Origin: Gemmatimonadota bacterium
GTDB taxonomy: Bacteria; Gemmatimonadota; Gemmatimonadetes; Longimicrobiales; Gaopeijiaceae
NCBI GenBank assembly: GCA_013002885.1
Contig: JABDLS010000112.1
Span: 1 to 35,151 of the forward strand
Direction: 5' to 3'
DNA length: 35,151 nt
Under the pieces are notes generated by a model that did not search any database, was not told where the DNA came from, and was given only the letters and a program-made list of their open reading frames with translations. The translations under genes and the position numbers were made by a program. This document shows positions 25,169 through 34,114 of the stretch, piece after piece. Position 1 is the stretch's first letter; every line of letters begins with the position of its first letter.

Positions 25169-25171
<3 letters not shown>
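25134..25171. terminator. Hairpin between TipAS gene and katG
   Basis: TGAGGTC (25134-25140) pairs with GACCTCA (25165-25171), and inner GGCC pairs extend the stem past small bulges. It lies in the 44-nt gap between the convergent TipAS and katG genes and overlaps the katG stop codon. No T-run follows, so it is a weak or bidirectional terminator candidate. Confidence 0.45.
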
Positions 25172-27424
<2,253 letters not shown>

Positions 27425-27480
27425 TCAGCCGCATCAACACCGCGGACGGGCGGACGATCCATCCGTGCAGAAGGTCAGAT

Positions 27481-27530
27481 GGTGGCCACCACCCAGTCGG
27501 GCCGACGGACGGTGGCGGGCCCCAGTCGGG
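27481..27530. repeat. Palindrome and 10-bp direct repeats between cupredoxin and katG
   Basis: The 151-nt gap between the cupredoxin stop and the katG start contains a perfect palindrome GGTGGCCACC (27481-27490) and two copies of CCCAGTCGGG at 27492-27501 and 27521-27530, 29 nt apart, the second abutting the cupredoxin stop. They could be part of katG control or cupredoxin 3' processing. No clear katG promoter hexamers or Fur/PerR-like box was found. Confidence 0.4.
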
Positions 27531-28160
27531 TCAAAGACCTCGAACTCCTACGGACCCATCGTCTGAGACCTCGAAGTAGACCCACATTCCCACCGCGGTG
27601 TGTCCCGCGATGTAGCAGACCATCGAATAGCGGCCGGCCTCTTCGGCGATGAACTGAATCGTCTCGGATTCCCCCGACAGCGTCGAGGTGACCATCGAGG
27701 TCGCGTCCGGAGTGATGGCGCCGGCGAATGCCGGCTCCGGCGCGGGTGGCATGGCGAAGTTCTGGAGCTCCCTCGAGATGCCGAGACTGTGCGCCATGAC
27801 GGGGTCCTGATTGCTGAAGTCGATGGTGACCGTCGCGCCCAACGGCACGGTGATGGCAATCGCACCGTCGGTGTATCCATTGAAGTTCCAGTAGTTCTTG
27901 GCGTCGGTCGCCCCGGCCACGATCTCGAGGCCAACGGTACCCGTGGCTTCATCGTAGACGACCCAGTCCGGCATCGTGAGGGGGCCGGCGGGCCAGTTGA
28001 CGCTCGTGGCGGCCTCGGGAGGGGACGCGGCGGGGGTGGAGGAGGGTGCCGTCTCGTCGCCGGCGTCGCCACCTCCCCCACACGCGACGAGGGCCAGGCA
28101 GAGGGCGACGACGGTAGGTATCCGGATTTCGGTGACGGCGGGAATCGAAGCGCGGTTCAT
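27531..28160 (-). CDS. Sulfocyanin-like blue-copper lipoprotein
   Basis: A 209-aa exported cupredoxin of the sulfocyanin (SoxE) type. The N-terminus has a lipobox LVAC with Cys27, then a Ser/Thr/Pro/Ala-rich linker (28-60). The cupredoxin domain shows YWNFNGYTDG and ITVPLGATVTIDF, and the type-1 copper ligands His124 (AHSLGI), Cys182, His187 and Met192 (C-x4-H-x4-M near the C-terminus). It probably carries one electron in the periplasm. ATG 28160 was chosen: AGGAG lies just upstream and the signal peptide starts here; the upstream in-frame stretch is terminator/leader DNA. A nitrite reductase-like copper enzyme at 31116 is a possible partner. Confidence 0.85.
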   Translation of the reverse strand: MNRASIPAVTEIRIPTVVALCLALVACGGGGDAGDETAPSSTPAASPPEAATSVNWPAGPLTMPDWVVYDEATGTVGLEIVAGATDAKNYWNFNGYTDGAIAITVPLGATVTIDFSNQDPVMAHSLGISRELQNFAMPPAPEPAFAGAITPDATSMVTSTLSGESETIQFIAEEAGRYSMVCYIAGHTAVGMWVYFEVSDDGSVGVRGL

Positions 28161-28203
28161 GCGCGAGGCTCCTGGTGCATCGTGGAGGTGAAGAGACGTA
28201 CGC

Positions 28204-28230
28204 CTAAAAAGAAAACCCCGACGCCGGGGC
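28204..28230 (-). terminator. Intrinsic terminator on the - strand before the cupredoxin
   Basis: Read on the - strand, CCCCG-GCGT-CGGGG (28229-28216) is followed directly by TTTTCTTTTTA (28215-28205). This is a good rho-independent terminator for the response-regulator operon, but it lies only about 45 nt upstream of the cupredoxin ATG, so it may also work as an attenuator for that gene. Confidence 0.75.
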
Positions 28231-28279
28231 TTGGCTGTCGGGCTGGCGACGAAGGCGGGCGTGGGGACACCGCCTCGCA

Positions 28280-28307
28280 GGCGTCGGGAAATCCCGTACG
28301 CCTTTTT
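28280..28307 (+). terminator. Intrinsic terminator on the + strand with no matching + gene
   Basis: On the + strand, GGCGT-CGGGA (28280-28289), a 2-nt loop, then TCCCG, a bulged T and ACGCC (28292-28302) form a 10-bp stem followed by TTTTT (28303-28307). The nearest upstream + gene ends at 25124, more than 3 kb away, so this terminator has no obvious coding transcript. It may end an unannotated RNA antisense to the cupredoxin leader. Confidence 0.6.
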
Positions 28308-28323
28308 GAGCCGTCGCTGGCCG

Positions 28324-28974
28324 CTAGACGTCCTTGAGGAGCCCCACCCTGAGCGCGAACCGGACCAGCTCACTCCGGTGCCCGAGGCCGAGTTTCTCCA
28401 TGATGCGACCACGGTAGGTGTCGACCGTTTTGGGGCTGATGAAGAGCTTCTCGCCGATCTCTCGGGAGCTGAAGCCTTCGGCGGTGAGACCCAACACTTC
28501 ACGCTCGCGATCGCTGAGCGCCTTCAGTCCCACCGAGTCTTCGGACTCACTCGCCCGATACCTCTTGAGGAGGAGAGAGGTTGCCTTGGGAGGTAGGGAG
28601 ACCTGCCCGCGTGCGACGACGCGGATGGCCTCGAGCAGGTCGGTGTCGGCACTCGTCTTCGTCAGGTAGCCGCTCGCGCCGGCATCGACCACCGGGAGCA
28701 GGTACTCCTCCTCGGCGTGTACCGTGAGGACCAGGACGTGCGTGTCGAGCCCGAGGGCAGTGATCCGTCGCGTCGCCTCGAGCCCGTTGGACCCCGGCAT
28801 GGAGAGGTCCATGACGACGACATCCGGCTTCAGCTCCCGGACCATGTCCACGGCGGAATCGCCGGAAGATGCTTCTCCCACGACCTCCACCGCGCCCTCC
28901 GATTCCAGAAGCGCCCGGATGCCGGCGCGGAACATGGCGTGGTCGTCCACCAGCAAGACGGTCGTCGGGCTCAT
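28324..28974 (-). CDS. NarL/FixJ-type response regulator
   Basis: A 216-aa two-component regulator. The receiver domain begins VLLVDDHAMFRAGIRALL with acidic Asp10/Asp11, the phospho-acceptor is Asp56 in VVMDLSMPG, and Lys is in GYLTKTS. The C-terminal LuxR-type helix-turn-helix runs from LSDREREVLGLTAEGFSSRE through FISPKTVDTYRGRIMEKLG. ATG 28974 overlaps the histidine kinase stop by 4 nt (ATGA), so the pair is co-translated. The intrinsic terminator at 28204-28230 ends the transcript. Candidate targets are the neighbouring cupredoxin, stress-protein and copper nitrite reductase-like genes. Confidence 0.94.
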   Translation of the reverse strand: MSPTTVLLVDDHAMFRAGIRALLESEGAVEVVGEASSGDSAVDMVRELKPDVVVMDLSMPGSNGLEATRRITALGLDTHVLVLTVHAEEEYLLPVVDAGASGYLTKTSADTDLLEAIRVVARGQVSLPPKATSLLLKRYRASESEDSVGLKALSDREREVLGLTAEGFSSREIGEKLFISPKTVDTYRGRIMEKLGLGHRSELVRFALRVGLLKDV

Positions 28975-29975
28975 GACGGGACCACGATCCGGACGCGCGT
29001 TCCCCGTCCTGGGGCTGAGTCCAACTCCAGGCTCCCTCCGATCATTTCTGCTCTCTCCTGCATTCCGATGATCCCCAGCCCGTCGGCACCGCCGACCTCG
29101 GGCACGATGAACCCCTCTCCACTGTCTTCCACCTCGGCCACGACGCGTCCACCCACCGATGCGAGCCGAACGACGGCTCTGTCTGTGCCCGAATGTCGTT
29201 TCGCGTTGGAAAGGGCTTCTTGAACGATACGATAAACGGCAAGCATGCCGGTCTCGTCGAGGGCCTCACCCACTGCCTCGAGCTCCGTGACGACATCGAA
29301 TCCCGTCGCCTCCCTGACCCGTCGGGCGTGGGCCTGAATGGCAAGGGCGAGCCCAACCTCTTCGAGTTCGGGCGGTCGTAGTGCCCGCGCCATGAGGCGC
29401 ACGGCGTCGGAGGTGTCGATGACGTCGCGTCTCACGGTCTCGCCGAGCGCCTTCCTGGCCATGGAATCGGCCTCGTCTGCGAGCCGCCGAACCTTCAGCA
29501 CCAGAGTGGCCAGACGCTGGGCGATGTCGTCGTGAAGCTCGCGGGAGATCCTCTGCCGCTCCTCCTCCGTGGCCCGGAGCGCGCCCACAGAGAAGGTGCG
29601 GAGTCGTCGCTGCTCGGTCACGTCGCGGACGGTGCAGACGATTCGGAGGGGGCTCTCGCCCGCCCGCCAAGGACTCAGGCTGATCTCGGCCGGGAACGTC
29701 GACCCGTCCTTTCTACGAGCTCGAAGGTCGAGGCCGACCCCCATCGGGCGGGTGTGTGGGTCGTCCGTGAACGTTGAGCGGTGGCCTTCGTGGGCCCCTC
29801 GAAGGGCCTCAGGCACCAGAACCTCGATGGGCTGGCCCACCAGTTCGGCCGGGGGCCATCCGAATAGGTCACCGATTCTGCGATTGGCGCCACGGATCGT
29901 GCCGTCGCTGCCCACCACCAGGCAGCCATCGGGGGATGCGTCGTAGACCGCTCGGAGCTCGTCGTCCGTGAGCAA
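28971..29975 (-). CDS. Cytoplasmic PAS histidine kinase (HisKA_3, NarX-like core)
   Basis: About 334 aa with no membrane helix. A PAS domain covers roughly residues 3-120 (LRAVYDASPDGCLVV, then GWPPAELVGQ, and FPAEISLSPW). The HisKA_3 dimerisation box is ERQRISRELHDDIAQRLATL, with phospho-acceptor His148. The HATPase_c domain shows the N-box EALSNAKRHS and the G-box DGLGIIGMQERAEMIGG. The TTG at 29975 was chosen because GAGG precedes it by 5 nt and the PAS domain starts right after it. A GTG at 30062 is in frame, but the extra residues are not conserved-looking and overlap the palindromic control region. The signal sensed by PAS is unknown. Confidence 0.88.
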   Translation of the reverse strand: MLTDDELRAVYDASPDGCLVVGSDGTIRGANRRIGDLFGWPPAELVGQPIEVLVPEALRGAHEGHRSTFTDDPHTRPMGVGLDLRARRKDGSTFPAEISLSPWRAGESPLRIVCTVRDVTEQRRLRTFSVGALRATEEERQRISRELHDDIAQRLATLVLKVRRLADEADSMARKALGETVRRDVIDTSDAVRLMARALRPPELEEVGLALAIQAHARRVREATGFDVVTELEAVGEALDETGMLAVYRIVQEALSNAKRHSGTDRAVVRLASVGGRVVAEVEDSGEGFIVPEVGGADGLGIIGMQERAEMIGGSLELDSAPGRGTRVRIVVPS

Positions 29976-30160
29976 GAACACCTCGAAGAAAGGCTCGTGG
30001 GAGATCTCCCCACGTCCTGGGGGCAGGGTCCCCGACCGTTGGTGCCTGCGAGGGCCCGACACCGACGGGGACGCGGTTGACTCAGAATGTAAACCACGTA
30101 CCGACCTCCGCGAGTCTCGAGGGACTCGGCCCCAGAGGAGCCCTCCGCCTGGAGCACTTC
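29976..30160. promoter_or_regulatory. Divergent control region for the kinase operon and stress protein
   Basis: This 185-nt region separates the leftward two-component operon from the rightward universal stress protein gene. It contains a perfect 12-bp palindrome GGGAGATCTCCC (29999-30010), extended imperfectly by CGTGG and CCACG on the flanks, and an inverted repeat CGAGTC-TCGAGG-GACTCG (30111-30128). A TTGACT at 30077-30082 is a -35 candidate for the + gene, but its -10 is weak. Either repeat could bind the response regulator. Confidence 0.4.
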
Positions 30161-31069
30161 ATGTACAACAAGATCATGGTCCCCTTGGACGGCTCGACCT
30201 TCTCCGAGGGAGCCCTTCCCATGGCGATGAGGTTGGCTGAGCGGACGGGAGCGGGTCTCCACGTGGTCACGGTCTTCGAGCCGGTTTCCAGCTTCACGAG
30301 CTCCAACTGGGAGGCCGCGACCCGGAGGTGGGGGGAGCTCTACCTCGGAAATATCGAGGGGCGGCTCCGGGGTGCGATCCCCGGGGGCCTGACGACTGCT
30401 CTGCTACAGGGCTCGCCCAGTCAGGCCCTGACTGATGAGGCGCGGAGGGCCGGTGCGGATCTGACGGTCATGGCGACCCACGGCCGAGGGACTGTGGCAC
30501 GGGCCTGGCTCGGCTCCGTCGCCGACGAGTTCTCCAGGACCCATCACGGACCCGTGCTCCTGATTCGACCGGGGGAGTCGGGCGAGAGCCTTCTCACCGA
30601 GCGGGCCGACATCCTGATCCCGCTCGACGGCTCCGACCTCTCGGAGGAGGCCCTCGATCATGCCGTCGCGCTGGGGGAGCGCTGCGATTCGACATTCCAC
30701 CTGACCCGTGTCGTACCGCGCCCTCCGGTCCTCACCTCCCCCTACCTCGTGGAGGCGGTCGGAGGGGCGGAGGAAATGCTCGACGACGCCCGAGAGAATG
30801 CGGCCGACTATCTGGAGGCGCACGCCGACCGACTGCGACGACGGGGACTGCAGGTCACCGTCTCCGTGGTCGCCGATCAGCAGCCGGCCAAGGCGATCCT
30901 CTCCGAGGCCTCGGCCGTGGGGACCGATTTCATCGTGATGGCGACCCACGGCTATCGGGGCATCCAACGAGCCCTCCTCGGTAGCACCACCGACAAGGTG
31001 CTCAGGGCTTCCGATATACCGCTCCTGCTGTACCGGCCGCCTGATCAAACTCACCGGGCGGCGTCGTGA
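30161..31069 (+). CDS. Tandem universal stress protein (two UspA domains)
   Basis: A 302-aa cytoplasmic protein with two UspA domains. The first begins KIMVPLDGSTFSEGALPMA and ends in the nucleotide-binding motif MATHGRGTVARAWLGSVAD. The second begins ILIPLDGSDLSEEALDHAV and ends in MATHGYRGIQRALLGSTTD. The second motif has the Gly-x2-Gly-x-Gly/Ser pattern of ATP-binding members. ATG 30161 was chosen because CTGGAGC precedes it at good spacing and the UspA start lies there. It diverges from the two-component genes and is 46 nt upstream of the copper reductase gene, possibly one transcript. Confidence 0.94.
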   Translation: MYNKIMVPLDGSTFSEGALPMAMRLAERTGAGLHVVTVFEPVSSFTSSNWEAATRRWGELYLGNIEGRLRGAIPGGLTTALLQGSPSQALTDEARRAGADLTVMATHGRGTVARAWLGSVADEFSRTHHGPVLLIRPGESGESLLTERADILIPLDGSDLSEEALDHAVALGERCDSTFHLTRVVPRPPVLTSPYLVEAVGGAEEMLDDARENAADYLEAHADRLRRRGLQVTVSVVADQQPAKAILSEASAVGTDFIVMATHGYRGIQRALLGSTTDKVLRASDIPLLLYRPPDQTHRAAS

Positions 31070-31079
31070 TTCCAACACA

Positions 31080-31105
31080 CCCTTCGAGTCGTTTCGACGA
31101 CGGAG
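31080..31105 (+). promoter_or_regulatory. Small hairpin and ribosome site before the nirK-like gene
   Basis: The 46-nt leader after the stress-protein stop contains GTCGT-TTCG-ACGAC (31089-31102), a short perfect stem with a TTCG loop, then CGGAG at 31101-31105 as the ribosome site for ATG 31116. The stem overlaps the start of the ribosome site and could modulate translation. Confidence 0.35.
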
Positions 31106-31115
31106 TAAAACGATC

Positions 31116-32264
31116 ATGAGGTTCTTTCCCGCGGTTCTCGCCCTTCTGCTAGTGCTCCCGGCGTGCGCACCTGCGCCCGACGCCGGAGCCTGGAAGACGC
31201 AGTCCGACCCTGAGATTGTCAGCTTCGATCTCGCCAATGCGCAGGAGGTCACACAGGAACTCGTCGCGCCGCCCTTCCTTCCCGAGCACGAGCAAGTCGC
31301 AAGTGGTCCCCCACGTATCGTGAACATCCGACTGGAGATCATCGAACGTGAAGTGGAGATCGCTCCTGGGGTGTTCGTGTGGCAAATGGCGTTCAACAAC
31401 AGTGTCCCGGGACCCATCCCCGTCGTATTCCAATGGGACTGGGTGGACCTCACGCTGGTGAACACCACGACGGACACGGTGCGGTTCGGGCGCGCCGAGA
31501 ACCAACTGGCGCACAACATCGACTTCCACGCGTCCACGGGCGCCCTGGGGGGCGGTGAGCTCACCGTGGTGAGTCCCGGACAGGAAGTCGGCCTCCTCTG
31601 GCGGGCGCAGAAGGCCGGCGTCTTCGTCTACCACTGCGCCCCAGGCGGAGAGATGGTCCCCTATCACGTCGTCACCGGGGGCAACGGCGCCATCATGGTG
31701 CTGCCCCGGGAGGGCCTGAGGGACGGGTACGGCAATCCGCTCCAATACGATCGCGCGTTCTACTTCGGCGAGCAGGACTACTACGTCCCGATGAACGCCG
31801 ACGGGACCTCGAGGCGCTATGGGAACTTCGTCGAGCAGATGCCCGACATGTTGGAGGTCATGCGTGGGCTGGTGCCGACCCACATCGCGTTCAACGGGAG
31901 CTACGGCGCGCTGACCCAGGACATCCGCCTCGAGGCCGAGGTCGGTGAGACGGTCCTCCTGATCCACTCACAGGCGAACAATCCCTCGTACCCGCACCTC
32001 ATCGGAGGGCACGGTGACTGGGTCTGGCCTGACGGGAAATTCAACAACCGGCCCGACGAGGGCCTGGAGTCGTGGGACGTGGTCGCCGGCGGGACGGCCG
32101 CGGCAGTCTACACCTTCCAGCAGGCGGGCACCTACGCCTACCTGAACCACAACCTCATCAAGGCCTTCCTCTTCGACGCCAAGGCCTTCATCCACGTGTC
32201 CGGGGAGTGGGACGACGAGATCATGACGAATACCTTCACGCCCCGACCGGTGGGTGGCGGCTGA
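31116..32264 (+). CDS. NirK-like copper nitrite reductase lipoprotein with altered type-1 site
   Basis: A 382-aa exported two-domain multicopper protein of the NirK family, which reduces nitrite to nitric oxide. The signal has lipobox LPAC (Cys17). Type-1 copper ligands His133, Cys174 and His184 are present; the axial Met expected five residues after His184 is Gly189 (VVTGGNGA instead of the usual SGMNGA). Type-2 ligands His138, His173 and His345 and the catalytic Asp136 (HNIDFH) and His299 (GGHGDWVW) are intact. Overall similarity to NirK is strong (FVYHCAPGG, GAIMVLPREGL, HSQANNPSYPHLIGGHGD). The neighbouring sulfocyanin-like protein is a plausible electron donor. Confidence 0.85.
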   Translation: MRFFPAVLALLLVLPACAPAPDAGAWKTQSDPEIVSFDLANAQEVTQELVAPPFLPEHEQVASGPPRIVNIRLEIIEREVEIAPGVFVWQMAFNNSVPGPIPVVFQWDWVDLTLVNTTTDTVRFGRAENQLAHNIDFHASTGALGGGELTVVSPGQEVGLLWRAQKAGVFVYHCAPGGEMVPYHVVTGGNGAIMVLPREGLRDGYGNPLQYDRAFYFGEQDYYVPMNADGTSRRYGNFVEQMPDMLEVMRGLVPTHIAFNGSYGALTQDIRLEAEVGETVLLIHSQANNPSYPHLIGGHGDWVWPDGKFNNRPDEGLESWDVVAGGTAAAVYTFQQAGTYAYLNHNLIKAFLFDAKAFIHVSGEWDDEIMTNTFTPRPVGGG

Positions 32265-32716
32265 GGGCGGTCGCGTGAGCGCGACCCACCCCTGGGGCTA
32301 CCCCCGCTCTGAGGTCAGCCGTCGGTTCCGTCACCCCGGGAGCCGGCGGCTTCGGGTGGCCCACCCGAACGCCCTCTCAAGGCGCGCGACCAACTCCCGG
32401 CGCGGCGCACCATGAGGGTGAGGGGGCCGAATCCGGCGCCGTGCCTCAGGCAGAAAGGTGCGGTGGCCCCCGAACGGGAATAGGCCGTTGACCGGCGGGT
32501 CGGACACCCGCATGCGTACCGTCCCCTCCACGCTTCACTCATCCTCATCGTCCTCCTCCCCACCTCACCACGCCGGCCTTCGTCGCTCTATTCTACGGTG
32601 CGAACCCAGGTAGGTTTCAGGGAGCAAGGGTAGGGAAGGGTGGCGAGCTGGAAGGCCGGGGCCTAACCTGCGCCGTAGGAAACGCAGTGCACGCTTCAAC
32701 CCGGCAGGAGAGCTTC
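32265..32716. other. 452-nt intergenic region with hairpins; no convincing gene
   Basis: Just after the nirK-like stop, GGTCGCG-TGAG-CGCGACC (32269-32286) forms a strong 7-bp stem without a T-run, perhaps a factor-assisted terminator. From 32310 to 32570 there are only short frames on either strand with implausible composition and no usable ribosome site. The stretch 32527-32580 is pyrimidine-rich. Near the next gene CTACGG (32593-32598) pairs with CCGTAG (32673-32678), and CAGGTAGG (32607-32614) pairs with CCTAACCTG (32662-32670) with one bulge, giving a possible folded leader. A weak -10, TATTCT, lies at 32589-32594. Confidence 0.5.
32269..32286 (+). terminator. GC-rich hairpin downstream of the nirK-like gene
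   Basis: The 7-bp perfect stem GGTCGCG/CGCGACC with a TGAG loop starts 5 nt after the stop codon. There is no following T-run, so this is only a candidate transcription end or 3' stabiliser. Confidence 0.4.
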
Positions 32717-34114
32717 ATGCCCTCATCGTCCCGGCGCCGTCTGGCGTCCCTTGGATTCATTACGGCGGTCGTCGTCCTCGCAGGGGGCACGACGGTCCAC
32801 GCCCAGCAGGGTGGCGAGCACGCGGACGTCACCTTCAGCCGGGACATCGCGCCCGTCTTCCAACGGAGCTGCGTGCACTGCCATCGATCGGGCGGCGTCG
32901 CACCGTTCTCCTTGGAGACGTACGAGGATGCCCGCCCGATGGCGCTGAGGGCCATGCGGCGGACGGCCATTCGGGACCGGATGGGCGCCATGCCCCCGTG
33001 GTATGTGGAGAAAGACATCGGCATCCAGCACTTCAAGAACGACCCCTCCCTGACCGATGAAGAGGTCGCCATGATCGCCGAGTGGGCTCGCGGAGGTGCT
33101 CCCGAGGGCGATCCGGCGGACATGCCGCCCCCGTTGGAGTTCGATGACTCCGGGGCCTGGCAGCTCGGAGAGCCCGACGTAGTCGTCACCACCGATGAGT
33201 TCCTTGTGAAGGCCGGCGAGCCTGATTGGTGGGGAGACATCACCCCCGTCGAGATCCCCCTCGAGGAAGACCGCTACGTGAAGTCGGTGGAGATACGGGA
33301 GATCAACGACGTTCCTCCGACCGGGACCGGGCGGGAGACGGTCGGTGGACGCTTCGTCATCCACCACATGGTGTGGAGCACGCGTTCTGAAGAGGGCGAA
33401 GGCGGTCGCACGACCTGGCCGGTCCATGAGGTGGGCCGGAATGGGGACGTCTTCGACGAAGATGCCGGGCGTCTCCTGCGGAAGGGCGCGCGCCTGGTTT
33501 CCAACTCCACCCACCTCCACTCCAACGGGCGGGACACACGCGCCCGCCTCGAGTTCGGCTTCCGCTTCCATCCGCGGGACTACGAACCAAAGTACCGCGA
33601 GTCCATTCTCGGTCTGGGTAACGGCTCCGACATCGACATCCGCGCAGATGAGAAGGACCAGGAGCTGCATGCGTACACGGTGCTCCAGGCCCCGACGAAG
33701 ATCGTGTCCTTCGAGCCCCACCTGCACGCGCCTGGGGACCGGATGTGCCTCGAGGCCATCTGGGGATTCAACGTCGAAACCCTGTCGTGCGTCGGGTACG
33801 ACCACAACTGGGTGCGGACATACATCTTCGAAGACGACCACCAACCGCTCCTCCCGGCCGGCACGGTTCTCCACATCACCGGCTACATGAACAACACCGA
33901 GGAGAACTTCAACATTCCCGATCCCCGGAACTGGCAGGGTTCGGGCAACCGTTCCGTGGCGAACATGTTCATCGATCTGGGGATGAGGCTCCAGATGACC
34001 CAGGAGGAATTCGAGGACGAGATGGCCCTGCGACGGGCTCGCCTGAATCTGGGTCCCAACGACCACGTCATCGGATGTCCGTTGTGTCTCGTGATCCCGG
34101 AGGGTGGTCGATGA
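32717..34114 (+). CDS. Secreted c-heme protein with PHM-like copper monooxygenase fold
   Basis: A 465-aa exported protein. A signal peptide (cleavage near VHA-QQ, residue 29) is followed by a c-type heme domain with CVHCH (Cys52, Cys55, His56), containing VTFSRDIAPVFQRSC and GVAPFSL as in small heme-c domains. The larger C-terminal part resembles copper type II ascorbate-dependent monooxygenases: paired His216-His217 (IHHMVW), His266-x-His268 (THLHSNG) and His335-x-His337 (PHLHAPGDRM). ATG 32717 was chosen because CAGGAGAG lies at 32704-32711 and the signal peptide starts there. Its stop overlaps the next ATG by 4 nt. It could hydroxylate a periplasmic substrate using electrons delivered by its own heme; this is inference. 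Confidence 0.82.
   Translation: MPSSSRRRLASLGFITAVVVLAGGTTVHAQQGGEHADVTFSRDIAPVFQRSCVHCHRSGGVAPFSLETYEDARPMALRAMRRTAIRDRMGAMPPWYVEKDIGIQHFKNDPSLTDEEVAMIAEWARGGAPEGDPADMPPPLEFDDSGAWQLGEPDVVVTTDEFLVKAGEPDWWGDITPVEIPLEEDRYVKSVEIREINDVPPTGTGRETVGGRFVIHHMVWSTRSEEGEGGRTTWPVHEVGRNGDVFDEDAGRLLRKGARLVSNSTHLHSNGRDTRARLEFGFRFHPRDYEPKYRESILGLGNGSDIDIRADEKDQELHAYTVLQAPTKIVSFEPHLHAPGDRMCLEAIWGFNVETLSCVGYDHNWVRTYIFEDDHQPLLPAGTVLHITGYMNNTEENFNIPDPRNWQGSGNRSVANMFIDLGMRLQMTQEEFEDEMALRRARLNLGPNDHVIGCPLCLVIPEGGR

Noticed and set aside
28161..28502. N-terminal extension of the cupredoxin running back into the response-regulator gene
   Set aside because: The added codons translate terminator and leader DNA; the lipoprotein signal peptide begins at ATG 28160 with AGGAG upstream.
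29976..30062. N-terminal extension of the histidine kinase from GTG 30062
   Set aside because: No ribosome site, unconserved-looking residues, and it covers a perfect palindrome; the TTG at 29975 has GAGG at good spacing.
32315..32563. Possible small reverse-strand gene in the 452-nt gap
   Set aside because: Arg/Gly/Pro-rich product, no ribosome site and no recognisable motif; overlapping frames look equally random.
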